DNA of 64,000 nt from assembly GCA_004123355.1 (NCBI GenBank), contig SCHM01000002.1, forward strand, positions 7,041,569-7,105,568, written 5' to 3'. Below, in pieces: positions 12,150-24,268 of this stretch. Source of the DNA: Amphirosellinia nigrospora. Taxonomy: Eukaryota > Ascomycota > Sordariomycetes > Xylariales > Xylariaceae. The translations under genes and the position numbers were made by a program. Within the stretch, counting starts at the first letter, position 1, and every line of letters begins with the position of its first letter. Below the pieces are notes generated by a model, which was given only the letters and a program-made list of their open reading frames with translations, was not told the origin of the DNA and made no database searches.

Positions 12150-15100
12150 ACGCTCTATTGTGCTTGCCAAGAGCAGATTGCATAATGGGTGCTCTAGCGC
12201 GATCCTTGCCTACCACATTACTTTTTAGCCTCCAGCAGGCATTTTAGATACAGTTCAACCATTGTATTAGTGGCATTATCACCGGGAACGATGTGATTGA
12301 CAACGAAGAACTTGACGAACAGTCGGCTGGGAAAGCCCGGCATTGCATTTGTAAATATACGGGGTAACAGGGGGTGCACAGACTGGAGTTAGGATGGTCG
12401 GATGATGATTAAAGCATATGGAGGAATCATACAGTCGCGAGAGGCATGTCTCGCTATGTCACATTACACACGAGTAAGATGGCTTTAGAGCCTGTCTCGG
12501 TTGTGACCGGCGGAAAGATTATAGGTGATACTAATAACACGAATGATACAATAATTACCAAACAAAATTGACGGGGCCCATTTCGCCGCCTATCATGTAG
12601 TGGTCCACTATGCAAAGCCGAAATCTACCACGCAAATTCAATATTCGGTAATGATGATGAGATCTGCTCAAGAAGAGCATTATACACTCGTCTTTCACAG
12701 TGCCTATCAATTTCCTATATTCCTTGTCTCGAAGACAGAGTAGATCACTATATTTATTATATCCATACATACCCTATTCATCTCTTCTAGTCTCCTCGAG
12801 GTGTTTTAAAACACCCAGCCAATGGATTTATAGTCTAAGCAATATCTCTTATGATGCTGTTCCAATATAGTAGAAAGTAAAATAACGTATCCATATACAC
12901 AAATAGATACGCCGAATAATACTATTATCTGAGCATTGTCTATTTATTTATTTGAATATGCGAGTATATGAATCTGTGCATATAGTCGCGTTGTTCTACT
13001 CGAAAAGATCCCATTATTATACTTTTCAAGTTACGACATTAAAATAGCATTCTAAGGATACCAATCATGACATTCAACAACGCCTCACTTTAGTACCTAT
13101 CGTCTAATGCATCACGCTATAGAAAAGTAAGTTTACCGCAGTCGCTATAACAACTTTCTACTCACGAGCGCTCAGGGAAACTATGGAAAGTACAAGCGGG
13201 AGCTTCTGGAGATAGTCGAAGTTGCCCAAAGACATGAGGATACTTCATTACGCCACCGCCGAATATCATTAACGACGGCCGCTGGAAAAGAGCCGCTTAT
13301 GAAAAGGCCAGCGAGTCTACGGAATCCTGGAGGGTCAAGGGTATGGCAGCTCACACTCAAGCCCTTAGGAGGAAAGCAGGTGCACTCCTTGAATCGTTAA
13401 CAGCGACCTCCGAAGTCACACGTCTTCCATTTTATACGCACCTGTGTCCTCATGTTTCCTTTAAACACCATCATACCCAAGCACCTGCAGCAGATAGTAG
13501 TAGGTAAGTAAACTTTAACTATATGAGAAGGTACAGGTCATACGGAGTATAGAAGGAAATCTGGTGGACATCCCCATAGCAGTCCCTCCATCTCTTCTAC
13601 ATATTCAATATACTGGCAAATCCATCTTTAACCGTAAATGGTTCGGCGCAAGTCTGCTAGTACGCATCAAAGTGCGACTCGTTCAAGGAGCACTATTTCA
13701 CTTCCAGCATCCCTTATAACGACATTTTTTATCCATCAAATTATCCCAAATTTATATGGCTACATTTTAATTATTATTTGCCACCTCTACGCCATCCACG
13801 TCCTCAGTTTAGCCCTCTTGGAGACATTTGGATACATACCTTGCACCGTCCAGGGCGATGCCAAGGGGCTATCTAGCCCGGAATTCCAATTGCGTTCCGA
13901 AGTATTCGTAATTCTTTACGTTTGCCAGACAACCAGTAAGTCCTTTGTATGCCTCGTTGTGCCTTCGCCTAGCAGCGCGTCACCGTTTGAGACTCCATAT
14001 CGAATTTCAAGACAACCAGCTCATTTTGGAGTATAGGGCATGCCCATATATACCCCTATTCTTGGGGCAACAGCGGATGACAGAACTGTTCGAAGAAGAA
14101 TGCTCTAACGAATTATTCTCCGCCCGTAACGGACGCTTCCGTTATACATCGAAGAAGCAATGGAGACTGGGCTATAGTAATCGTGCCCCGACATTGAAGA
14201 CGACCCAACAACCGAATCGGCGAAAAAATAGACAGAGTTATTGTCCGAGAGTACAAATTTCGAATTCTGAACTTGGATTACCTATTATTCAATGCGGCAC
14301 TGCTATTGCTACGAGAAGGCCTTCTACGTAGGAAGGACTTGGGACTAAGTTCGTTTGAAGTTTTGTAGCGAGCTTCTGAGGGACCTACATCCCCTACCCA
14401 GATAAGTAGCCTATATGGGCTCCGCCCATCTACATATACCCCTAGTTCTCCATCCCTAATACATCACATTTTGTGGCCACTCAAGCAAGGATCACCACAC
14501 ACCTAGGCTCACTTAGGTACGGCCTCGGGCCAGATATCTCTGGCTATGGTTTGCTTGTGCTGTCCTTCGGCAATTTTGGCAGGAGGAAATATAAGAATTG
14601 CCAAAATCGCCATGGCCACTCACGGTTGGTGGTGTGCCATTCACGATAACCAGTCACGACAATAAAGGCAGAGCTCTTTCACCTGGAAGATGAGATGCGA
14701 GCGCCAGCGCGCCTCTGTGACGTTGGTCGTCTCGGGGAAGATATGGTGAAGCAAGTCACTAACTTCGCCTCCGTGAATATCATTACTCAAATCCCGGAGG
14801 TTAAAAGGGAGGAGGACATGTCGTTGATGCCAAGTTGCCTTCGCATCTTCTCGTCCTTCTGACGATAGGTGAGCATGAGAGAAGAGTTGCCTGGGGACAG
14901 AGAAGGGCTTCAGAAAAATCTCCCCTTGGGATGTTAAGGGCCCGCGGAGCGGCGTTATCAAGTGCCATTAAGTTGAATGCGCAAGCAATGAAAACCTGCC
15001 GCCTCTCCCTCATGTAAACGGGCTATTGGGATTTGACGATGAGTGGCCTTGTGGGCTGGGGGTAAGCAAGGGAGGGGCTATAACTTAAAGGCGGAATAAC

Positions 15101-16323
15101 AGGGCCACATAAACTGTTATGTAGCTATACCAACATCTTAATACCTTATTATACGAGCACTATCTCTTGTTTAATCGAAGTCTATTTTTCTGACACTTGC
15201 GTCATACTCCAGGTACGTTGTGGATAAAAGCATGTGTTGCAATGGGCTTTGAGAGAAGCGGTATAGATGGACTTAAGTGCGGATCGTGGAAGAGAATAGA
15301 TACCTACGTTGAATCACAATAGACAAATGACTGAATGTTGGTAACAGTCATGAGGCTAATTTGGCCTTACTCTGTGCAATTAAGCCCTTGCGTCTCCTTG
15401 AGAGTCGTGTGAGATCGTATAGCGCGACTAAAGGCTAGAGCTTCGCGCTCTTGCATCGGAACAGTTGGCCCGCTGGTAAAATCTGTTACTTTGGATGCGT
15501 ATTTTGTATGTCGATCGGGTTAGCGACGGGAGGGCATTTTGGACATGGTGAGTTCCTTAGCAAGTAGTGCTCACGAGTTTCACGCATTTCGATTGACCCT
15601 TTCTGTGCGCAGTGATACAATGGGCGCAATCACCTGTCTAAGTGCCGCCGCGGTCGAGGTGAAATATATGAGTTGAATGAAGTGTCACATGTAGTTGCCT
15701 AGGTATCGAGTCGATTGGGAACGAAAAAGAGTTCTAAAGCTAGAATAGTTAGGCTATCGCGTAGATCTTTAAGAACATCTCGATCTAAATCAAAGTATAA
15801 GACCAGACTCATCATGCGTTATCTGAGGATTGAAATATATTTAGGTATCTGAACCAAATGTGTCCGTCCCTAAAACCCATCTTTATTGGAAATTAAATAG
15901 CCTTTCGAAGCTTGGTATCATCAAAGCAAGAAAACCGGTCATTTGACTTTGTCGCACCACTTCCCCAATCGTCAGTTCTAGTTGTTAAGTTATGTATGCA
16001 TCTATGTGCAGGTGGGGTTATGCGACCATCAATATGTGGAAAGATATTTGCAGCAGCATGGAACTCCCGTCAGCTCCACCCTTTGACCGAGTCGTCCATA
16101 TCTACTGCCATTCATATGCCTTGGCCCTCGGCCTCCTCCCCTAATTATCTCAAGCTGCGACAACAGCAATTTGCGGCGGTTCCGAGTGCACAGGACTCGG
16201 GTCGTGGGTATCGGCGACGGGTCTTGGCAGCAGAAAGACTGTCGTTACTAGCGACCTTTGTATCATCGCTGATTTCCCGCACAGGCGATAACCGTTCCCC
16301 GATCTTTGGTGGGGCCAAGAGTC
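12150..16323. other. 4.2-kb intergenic stretch, no recognised gene
   Basis: 12.5-13.1 kb is strongly AT-rich. Open frames at 13638-14331 (+) and 14641-14961 (-) show no family motif, and I do not call them genes. A short inverted repeat lies at 14569-14611. The final few hundred bases are the 3' flank of the minus-strand epoxide-hydrolase-like gene. Confidence 0.45.
14569..14611. repeat. imperfect inverted repeat (13-bp arms)
   Basis: Arms GGCAATTTTGGCA (14569-14581) and TGCCAAAATCGCC (14599-14611) are complementary except for one position, with a 17-nt loop. No gene context explains it. Confidence 0.55.
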
Positions 16324-18054
16324 CTAGCCCAAGCTGGGGTTCTTCAGATGACGGCCCAGGAGGGGATGGGGTTGCTCCTGGACCTCGGGGGCAGGGGCAG
16401 GGACGGTAGATGTCCCCGCCCCTGCCTCAGCCGTCGTTACCCGCGCCGTCTCCGGCCTTCCTGCCGGCTGCAGGCGTTTGTCGATCTTCAGCACAGCGGC
16501 CGCTAGCCCACGGACCCCCGCAACGATGAGCTCGGGGCGTTCCCAGGCAAGAAGACCCGCCTCACCGGCTGCGCGGTGCGTGTGCAGCACGTCGTAGCGC
16601 GTCGCGGCCCAGGCAGGACAGGAATACGGAAGTTTCGTTACTCCGTCGAGTCCTACCTCTGCGCTCCCGCTACCGCCCGCTTTCTCGTCTCCGAGGAATA
16701 CCGTGAGTGCAACGCGTGGCTTCCTGGTACGTTTCTTCTTCCCGCTACTGCTGCTGTCACTGTTCTCAGGGTGCCGCGCACAGTGCGCCCAGAAGCGCAA
16801 GGCGGCCTCGGGACCGGGCAACCATGCGAGCTCCGTGAAGTTGATGATCTCCGTCGGTGAGAACTCCTTCTTAGGCGCGAGGAGCCGGAGCCCTTTCATC
16901 ACGAAGACTAGGAGGCCCGTGGGTGAATCGCAGAGAGCGTACGACAAGGTATTGGGCTCTGTGAGCCCTGTTCCGCTGAATCCGAATCCTGCGGTCGTAG
17001 TAGTCGTCGACTTCTTCGATGGTGTGACGGCGCCGCCGCTTTTCCTGAGGGCTACATGGTCCTCGGTGCGGTAGCCTAATATAGAACCCTCGAAAAACTT
17101 AGCGATGGACCATTTCGCCCATCCTAGAGGCGCCTGTCGCGCTCTCGGTCGAGCCAGTGGTGGAGAGATGAGATGCGTTCCAAGACACGACTCTGGGTAT
17201 TGCATCGCTAGCCAATCAGCGAGTTTATAGTCAATCTGTCCTGGTGAAAGCGTCCCCGTGCCTGCAGTTGTCACCAAGTAATGGGATAGTCCAGGCGCTT
17301 CATTAAAGAGTCAAGCAGATTGGCTGTAGAGGATATCACGGGTGAGTTTGTCGGCAGCGCATCGCTAAAGCCCAGACCTGGTAGTGAAGGAATAACGAGA
17401 TGAAAGGGCTGGTGGTTTACTTCTTCAGGGTCTGTGAAAAGCGTGACTAGATGGCCTACGGAGAGGCTGGAGAAGGGAAATGGGGGTATCAATAATAAGG
17501 GTATTGCGTTTGCGTGTGATGAGCGGACGTGAATAAATTGAATTCTGATGGGTGAATCGGATTGGGGAACGGTAAACCCCGTGCGGAATTGCGGGAGAAG
17601 GTTCAATATCTCTTCATGATCCCGCCATTGATATTGCTCGAGCCTGCTAGTGTTAGTATATCATTTTCAACCAGCCTCGGCTTTCCGCCTCACAGCTAAG
17701 CGACAAATAGTCACTTATAGATAGAGCATTGACAACGGTCGAGATCCATTAAACTCACCAGAAGTCAATAAGAGGCTCAACCTGAGACTTTGGCTGCCAC
17801 CAGTCTTTCGACTTGGGCTCATCAAACTCATGAGGCAATCGCGCGATCTCAAGTTTCTGCTTGGTGAGATTAAGATATCGAGATGAGACCTAGTTATCAG
17901 AGATAAGATGTATCAGCCACCCATACGTCGGCATGCATGTGCATATTTAGACGAATAATATGATACTCACATGTATCCTGTAAGGCTTCACCTCTTCTGC
18001 AGTGGCACTGCTGTCTCCTGCCACAACAGCTTCCTCGATTTCACCAGCCATCAT
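16324..18054 (-). CDS. epoxide-hydrolase-like protein with degenerate active site (one frame break)
   Basis: Alpha/beta-hydrolase with an epoxide-hydrolase N-terminal domain. Exons: 17971-18054, 17759-17889 and 16324-17643. The N-terminus is the lid domain (FDEPKSKDWWQPKSQ, then WLEQYQWRDHEEILN), followed by the oxyanion-region strand FHLVIPSLPGLGFSDALP. At the expected nucleophile elbow the sequence is VTTAGTGTLSP, with no Asp. The usual GHF-type catalytic His segment reads EAGLLAWERPELI. Both catalytic positions therefore look lost. The lid region LSYALCDSPTGLLVFVMKG is well kept. One base is missing near 17283 (a T on the coding strand); restoring it makes the exons sum to 511 residues. 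I have seen fungal relatives with the same substitutions, so this is probably a divergent, perhaps non-enzymatic, family and not local damage. Confidence 0.72.
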
Positions 18055-19836
18055 GATCCAGCATACAACAGCAGCTCAGAAACCAGCAATCCTTTCTACA
18101 AATAGGTACCGAGGTACAGTAAAATCGACAGATAAGGAAATGGATAAAGTATATAAGAGAACGAGCGTCAAGAATGGTAAAACATCAATCAAACAAAACA
18201 CAAATGGGTGAAGAAAGAAAACATCTGGTCTCTACTATGGTTATGGTATCACAGCGGCATGTTTGCGCGCAGACCGAAGAAAGAAGGAAACCTCTTCCAT
18301 TTAATTATATCCGTTTTAAGGGACACCAACGAACCCAGACTACCTAGAGTGGCAGGGGGTATCTTCGGTGGCTTGACTCGGTGTGGCTAAAGTCCAGGGT
18401 CCTACGTTGCCAAGCGTTACCTGGATCAGCTTAGTGCGACCACGCGCCGTTGAGAAAACAGGGCAGAGGCAGGTCTAGCAGCCAATGATCACGACGCTGT
18501 CGGGCCAGACCGCGAGATGGGCGTGCAGGGTCCTCGGAGCTGAAGGCCAATAAAGTGGCGGTGCGCGCGTGTAATGACGAATATCCCGTGTCTCATCTTA
18601 ACGAAGAGAGGGCGATTGTCGAGTGGCTTGTGTGTGGCCGAGGATTGGGTGTTTGGTCGAAGTGTGAATCAGTGCCTAAAATGTTTCCCACCATCGAAGA
18701 TTGATGCGTCACATGGAGCTGAATAGTTGCCATCCACCTGTGCAGAACCTGTGTTGGGCGTTATCCATGTCGCAACGAGCGCTGAATGAGATCAGAGTTG
18801 TCAGTTGTTTCATGTTTGAATATTCTGCGGGTACGCTACTACCTTACGGCTAGGGTCTCCATTATACCCGCTAAGAGAGTCAAGTCGCGGGCGCGTTTCC
18901 AGTTTCCATGCTTCATGCAAGGCCCGATCCGGAAGATCCGGACGTTAGCTTTATAAAGGAATAAGTCATGACTCTTATAATAGATAGGGACGCCTATACC
19001 TTTACGATGCACATCTGTACTCCAATTCCCCTGGAACATTCAAACACCACGATAACTAAACCTATTTTACATAAGCTCGATGTTGAGAGTATACTATGGG
19101 GTGTCTGATACCTAGTATATAAGCGGGATCCAACCCCGACTAATTGTACAAGAATATACCTATACTATGTATGCTCAGGAGAAGCGGTGACGAGTTAACA
19201 ATGATCATGATTATCAGAGATACTATTACCCTGCGGTAGAAAGTCAGGCATTGAGACAGTTGGCGTGGTCAGCATCAAATCACAGTACACGACGCTGACC
19301 GAAAATCAAATCCGAGCCACCAGCGCTGCTTTTTTAGCCCCATCGAGGCTGGCCCAGAATACTTGGTGGGTATCACAGGTAATACAATTGCGCTGGCCAA
19401 GTTTCGAGCTGGATACATGGCATTAACATCGAATGTTGGTGTTGGAAATCGGCTAATGTTGTGCTTCCATTCTCTTCAGACATCGGTCGACGACCAATGG
19501 GAGGTTTATTGAACCCTACCGTGGCTGCAACATTTACCATGATACCGGGATGCTAGCATGCATTACGATACATGGATAGATGCTAGCCATTGCTTTCTGC
19601 AATTACTTAGTATTCTAGGTATTTTAGCCTCCTGCTATCTTGGCATAAACATACTATAGATCTCATGTCGGAGAAAACAGATAGATGCAATCCGGAGTAG
19701 AGAGTCCTTTCTCGAACCAAACGGCCACCTCCACGTATTTCCAGACCCGTAATAGAGAAACACATAACGCCAACTATCTTACAAGAACGAATTACCTCCC
19801 GCCCTCGGGCCCGAGACAAATCAATTGCTGTTTAAT
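18055..19836. other. intergenic, no gene recognised
   Basis: Upstream region of the epoxide-hydrolase-like gene and 3' flank of the small mitochondrial-type gene. Short open frames here have no motif and no splice-supported extension. Confidence 0.45.
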
Positions 19837-20329
19837 TCATTCATTCACGTCCTCCTCGGCGCCTGTCCACCAGCGCCACTACGTATAAAGAGTCAGCCAC
19901 TGTACTAGTTTGGGCTTGAGTTCAAGTACTTACAAGCACCTTACACCAGAATATAGTCTCCATAGTGCCAAGCACGCCGATGACAGTATACACCACGAAC
20001 TTGGTGATGCGATTCATGCCGAGATTATGAAAACTGATTTTAAAGTCTTCTTCTGAAGTCTGTTGGGAGCTAGGCTTCGGTTGCGACGGCGATCCATTCT
20101 TGCCAGCATTCGTGGCGACTTCTTTTTTGACCGAGGCAGACGAAAGACGAGCACCTGTGCTGAGAAGCCTTATTGATCTTATGCTATTAGATCTTACTGC
20201 GCATGTATCGATTTTTCTCAAGATATTACTTGAGGCGGAGGGTACACTGAAGTTGGGACGTGCGCGTGTAAGTGGTGCCCCTTTGATACCCACTCTTGAG
20301 GCGGGTGATACCAGAGCACGAATTGACAT
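19837..20329 (-). CDS. small mitochondrial-type single-pass membrane protein, unnamed family
   Basis: Two exons, 19934-20329 and 19837-19878. The donor is GTAAGT and the acceptor CGTAG, and the second exon adds only WRWWTGAEEDVNE before the stop, giving 145 residues. The first 60 residues are rich in Arg, Ser and Ala with almost no acidic residues, like a mitochondrial targeting sequence. A Ser/Gln/Lys-rich linker follows, then a conserved-looking segment DFKISFHNLGMNRITK and a hydrophobic helix (VVYTVIGVLGTMETIFW) near the C-terminus. Ignoring the intron would give a different, shorter tail (VST). I believe related proteins occur in other Sordariomycetes but know no function. An inner-membrane assembly or complex-accessory role would fit the layout but is only a guess. 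Confidence 0.75.
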
Positions 20330-20752
20330 TGTTTAACTGGATGACTTGCGATTTTGATAAGAGGAATAAGGTAGTAGTAATGAAGGGGAATTTGCCTATA
20401 AGATGAAGAGCGTTGAGGAACTTCCAGCTCAGTCTCATGTAGAGATTATATATGTCAAATGAAGCATCTGGTTTTCCATGGCTCCCATAGTGACTAAGTC
20501 CATACAGATCTGAATACGCGTATTCCAATTAGCGTTGGCAGTCAATCTCAAAGGCCCACCGCTTGTGTTTTAGCCTTGACAAACCAAGCACGAAGCTAAA
20601 ATTTATAAGTATGAATCATCTAACGTTGTATGACCAACTTTTGAGCATCCAATTCTTTACAATAAGGTATGTATTGTGTTTGTAGTGTATGTTTCTAGGT
20701 CACGGGAACCCATTGGATTTAGATCTTGCAACACTGCTCTCCATTATGTTAC
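20330..20752. other. short intergenic between small mitochondrial gene and tRNA
   Basis: Promoter side of the minus-strand gene and 5' flank of the tRNA gene. No further feature seen. Confidence 0.4.
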
Positions 20753-20823
20753 GCATTGGTAGTGTAATGGTAACATTGAGACCTCCCACGTCTTAGCCCC
20801 GGGTTCGATTCCCGGCCAATGCA
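20753..20823 (+). tRNA. tRNA-Gly (anticodon CCC)
   Basis: 71 nt without an intron. The acceptor stem GCATTGG pairs fully with CCAATGC. The D arm is GTGT/ACAT. The anticodon stem GAGAC/GTCTT closes the loop CTCCCAC, so the anticodon is CCC, reading GGG. The T arm is CCGGG-TTCGATT-CCCGG and the discriminator is A. The B box GGTTCGATTCC is intact. Confidence 0.95.
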
Positions 20824-21316
20824 TCGTGATTCATTTTTTTGCAGTTTTGCTACATTATCCTAAGATGGGATTGTGGTTATTACTATTTTGCAAATGTTAA
20901 CCTATCTTTCGACCAAGTGACTTAAAAATTAGAGTGGCTCAACTTGAATCCATTTCGGTTCTGTTACATGATCGTGTGATATGAAAGAATACTAATCTGT
21001 TAAGGCGAACAAGCGGGGTGGTTTCGATATTTTTATGCATTTAGACATACATCACGCACGGACGCCCACAACCCACCATCACCCAAAGATCAGGATGACC
21101 AACACTTCGTAAGTCCACTATGAACATGAGCTAGGTACCTTAACAACACTCAATCCCACCTAAAACTTACACTCATACCTAGTACGCATAGGTTCGACAT
21201 ACACTTACTACCTAACTTATACGCAACGGCGTATTTACCTAAGACCCCAAACGAAAAGCGATCTTACATCCAGCTATCACTACACACCCCTCCCGCCAGT
21301 CCGTCAGCAAGCCAGC
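20824..21316. other. get4 upstream region
   Basis: Apart from the pol III terminator, this is the promoter region of get4, with TAGGTACC/CCTAGTACG-type words at 21131-21140 and 21178-21190. No coding sequence seen. Confidence 0.4.
20834..20840 (+). terminator. RNA polymerase III terminator of tRNA-Gly
   Basis: Seven consecutive T residues beginning 11 nt after the tRNA 3' end, the normal pol III stop signal. Confidence 0.8.
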
Positions 21317-22402
21317 ATGAGCGGCGCGAAAGGCGGCGACAAGATCGACAAGATCATCGCGCGACTGCAGCAGCGCATCAACGAGGGCAGTTCTACGAAG
21401 CCAGGCAGACTCGGTCGTAGCCGCACGATACATAAAGGCCGCTAACTGGACGGCCGCCATCGACATCCTCTACAGTGTCGCCCAGTCGCTACTAAAGGCC
21501 GGCCAGGGCGGCAGCGGCGGCGACCTCTGCGTGCTGCTGATCGATACCTATAAGCAGGCGGAGCTCAAGCCTGACCCTAATACAAGAGCAAGCTGCTCAC
21601 ATGTCTACGTCTGTTCGACAGCGAGGAGCCTACGCGCAAGAAGTACATTGGGGAGATAATATCGTAGGTCCACACCGATTCTATTTCTATTCCATCACTG
21701 TATAGGTGTTATGTGATGTGATGCTAACGCAGAAGGCTATCCACAGATGGTCCTCGAGATTTGGCGAATACCCCGCCGGCGACCCTGAGCTCCACCACGT
21801 TGCGGGCTCCTTTACGCAGAAGAGCACGAAGCGTACGATGCGAGAGACATTTGGTGTTGGGCACCAAAGATTCCGCCGAGGTGCTCGCTCACCTAGAGTA
21901 TGAGTGGTTCAAGGAAGACGACTCGCACACGGCTGCCCTATACGCCGGCCGAGCAGTGTTACCTTATCTGATCACAGCGAACGTCCGGGCGGCTATACAT
22001 CCGCGTCTTCACTAGCGCACTGAGCAACGACAGTGAAGCCCAGCTCGGTGTTCAAGATGTGAGCAGCAATAGCGCCGACTTGCGTGTGTTCCTAGCATAC
22101 CACTCCTCAACTTCCTCGCCTGCTACTACTCGCCGTTCAAAGAGGCAGCCCAGATCTCTACCGACAGTTGGTGGCAAAGTACGCTAGCCATCTAAAAGAG
22201 GTCGAGATGTGGAACGAGGCTCTAGATATCATCGCCGAGATATACTTTGGCATCACGAAGCCCCGGCAAGGCAATCCCCTGATGGACATGATGAGCGGCT
22301 TCTTTGGTGGTGCAGCGGAGCGTCTGGTAACTCGAGGAAGCCTGCTGTCAAGGCTCGTCGTCGACGTCGATGTCAATGCCGGCCGCGGAGGGTTTAGATT
22401 AG
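21317..22402 (+). CDS. get4: Get4, GET pathway tail-anchored protein targeting factor (many frame breaks)
   Basis: Cytosolic scaffold that with Get5 and Sgt2 hands tail-anchored membrane proteins to Get3. The reading starts at ATG 21317 (MSGAKGGDKIDKIIARLQQR). It runs through the helical-repeat motifs AANWTAAIDILYSVAQSLLK, CLRLFDSEEPTRKKYIGEI, WSSRFGEYPAGDPELHHVAG, VLAHLEYEWFKEDDSHTAA and KYASHLKEVEMWNEALDII, and ends in the characteristic PAAEGLD at TAG 22400-22402. One intron (21664-21746) joins in phase. The frame changes at least seven times (about 21386, 21414, 21588, 21807, 21842, 21993 and 22090-22150, and again near 22315). No ORF longer than about 45 family residues survives. The amino-acid content is conserved throughout, so these may be sequence errors. 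If real, the gene is dead. Confidence 0.8.
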
Positions 22403-22759
22403 TCGAGTTATGCCGGGGCAGCCGTAGCATAGACAGAACATCCGGTATAGAGATTATACGAACGGTACCCTTCTTCACCATGCTCAATGTACGCGCGGTG
22501 GTTCCTCAGCCTCGTACATCCAATTATCCTCAGCTAGCGCGGCTACCTTTGCCCTCATGCTAGCCCTAAGCGCCTCGAGAACTTCTACTTTCAAAGTCAG
22601 TCGTGAAACTTGGCACGGGCCTATCATCGTTTACTGTACCTTCAGGGTGCACGGACATGCGCGTCATTCGTGGTGGCGAACAGCAGCCGCGAGATTCTGT
22701 CTCTCCCCTATACATACACATCATTGTAAGCATATGGCCCTACCAATAGTGTCCCTTAG
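22403..22759. other. intergenic between get4 and a convergent small gene
   Basis: 3' flanks of two convergent genes. No further feature recognised. Confidence 0.4.
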
Positions 22760-23154
22760 CTATAAAAGGGCGACCGAGTGAAAACGCATACGTTCGTTCA
22801 CTTGCGCATCATCAAGTGCAGCCTCTTCATCTGGATCGTCGAGTAACGGCGTAGGTGGGTCTCCAACCTCGAACTCGCCGTTCTTGTCACGGATAACGAT
22901 ATCGGAAGACTCGGATAGGACGTCATTTTCAAAGCGCAACATATCAACCGAGATTGATGACGACGAATTGGTGGCAGTAGTTGTGCTGGTTGTCCCTCCT
23001 CCACCGCGCCGGATCTCGAGCTCTCCGTCGGTGTCGGTCGTCGGGTTAGATTACCCTGGAATAAGTTGCGTCGCACGCCTGCCGTGCTCGTCGCTGCGCG
23101 CGTAAGGCGGCTTGCACCTGGGCGCAGGTTCTGGGCTGGCGCGCGATCAGCCAT
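22760..23154 (-). CDS. unrecognised small protein, basic N-terminus and acidic C-terminus (one frame break)
   Basis: The first 40 residues (MADRAPAQNLRPGASRLTRA..., then RRNLFQGNLTRRP) are basic. After a one-base frame change near 23020 the reading continues as TDTDGELEIRRGGGG, a Ser/Thr run, VDMLRFENDVLSESSDIVI, RDKNGEFEVGDPPTPLLDD and an Asp/Glu-rich tail, with a stop at 22760. The change of charge and the regular phrase VIRDKNGEFEVGD look like a real conserved protein, but I cannot name the family. A nuclear role would fit the composition and is only a guess. An intron after DDAQ could give a different C-terminus. Confidence 0.5.
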
Positions 23155-24268
23155 TTGGTGTATAAGGTAGGTGAGAAGATGGTGTTCTAGTTAAAGGCTT
23201 GCGGTCGGTGGGATGGGTGCCTTGTGCTCTTGAGGTGGTAGCAATATTGGGTAGGTCTGATAAGAAGCTGGTGGTCCTGGAATACGGTTGTCGTGGAGGG
23301 TCTAACACTCAGGTTATAGGTTGGAGGGAGGGAAGCTTGTGATGCTAAAGTTATCAGGTATGGTGGAGTCGACGGCAGTCTAATAGTGGTGACAGCGCGG
23401 GACCCTGATGGGTCTATTTTTTAGCGGGGTATGGCAACGTGGGTCCTCAGGCAACGCCCCACATTATCAGTCTAAAAAGGTAGCTTCTGTTTTAGTGCAT
23501 CTAAATCCAATTATACATACCCTCAACAAAAGTGCTAGTTCAGTTGAAATTACAATATTTGTTCATCTTTTGTACAAATATAAATATTTCATCCAATAGA
23601 TATAGACAACGCCATATCAAACGTCCTGATACATTGAACTTTTTCTACATATTTAGTGTTGACTGAGGAAAACCTACACGATCATCAGCCTTGCTAACAT
23701 GCTAGTCCTTTCTTTAACTATAGTGTTGGTGGTTCAAATATCTTTGCGAGAGAAGAATATGCTTCCTAGAAAATCGTAATATAGACTTATTTCTGCTCTT
23801 AGTGATAAAATCCCACGTTCATCAGTCCTTTAGTTGCCTGGTCATACGAATGGTACTATATATAGTCCAGATATCAAGATGCTGGTGACACAACATCCAT
23901 GAGTGTTGCATACCCCTCTTTCACATGAATTTGCCCCCTTGGTATATTTGATCAGCCTAATACAATCGCTACTCGTCTCATTCTTCGACTGATCTGAGAA
24001 GCCCGGCGCATGCTCAGTGATACATGCCTTCGTTACGATATTATAGACACTGCGTGATGGGTAGAACGCACCTGATTGGTTAACAGCCTTTCTTCCACCA
24101 AGCAGTGGGGCATCAATTAGTTCAATACCTACTGCTACCAGGATCTTTTCAACTTACCACTATCAACAAATTAATACATATCCATATTCAGAACAAGTTT
24201 CTTATCCATAATTCGGCCTTACTTCGTAATCATCATCATCATCAATATTGCAGTCTGGGTCCCGAAAA
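23155..24268. other. divergent intergenic region, unrecognised gene / rai1
   Basis: A 1.1-kb shared upstream region, AT-rich from about 23480 to 24250. A short CAT repeat (24228-24242) lies just upstream of the rai1 start. No coding sequence recognised. Confidence 0.45.

Noticed and set aside
13150-13390. Plus-strand open stretch beginning GNYGKYKRELLEIVEVAQR
   Set aside because: It has a possible acceptor before it, but I could not find a start codon, a partner exon or a family. Probably chance.
13638-14331. Two open frames of 132 and 128 codons on the plus strand
   Set aside because: No family motif, no splice sites that improve the reading, and AT-rich composition unlike the real genes here.
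14641-14961. Minus-strand 106-codon frame
   Set aside because: The sequence looks moderately protein-like, but there is no recognisable motif and the upstream frame differs; not enough to call a gene.
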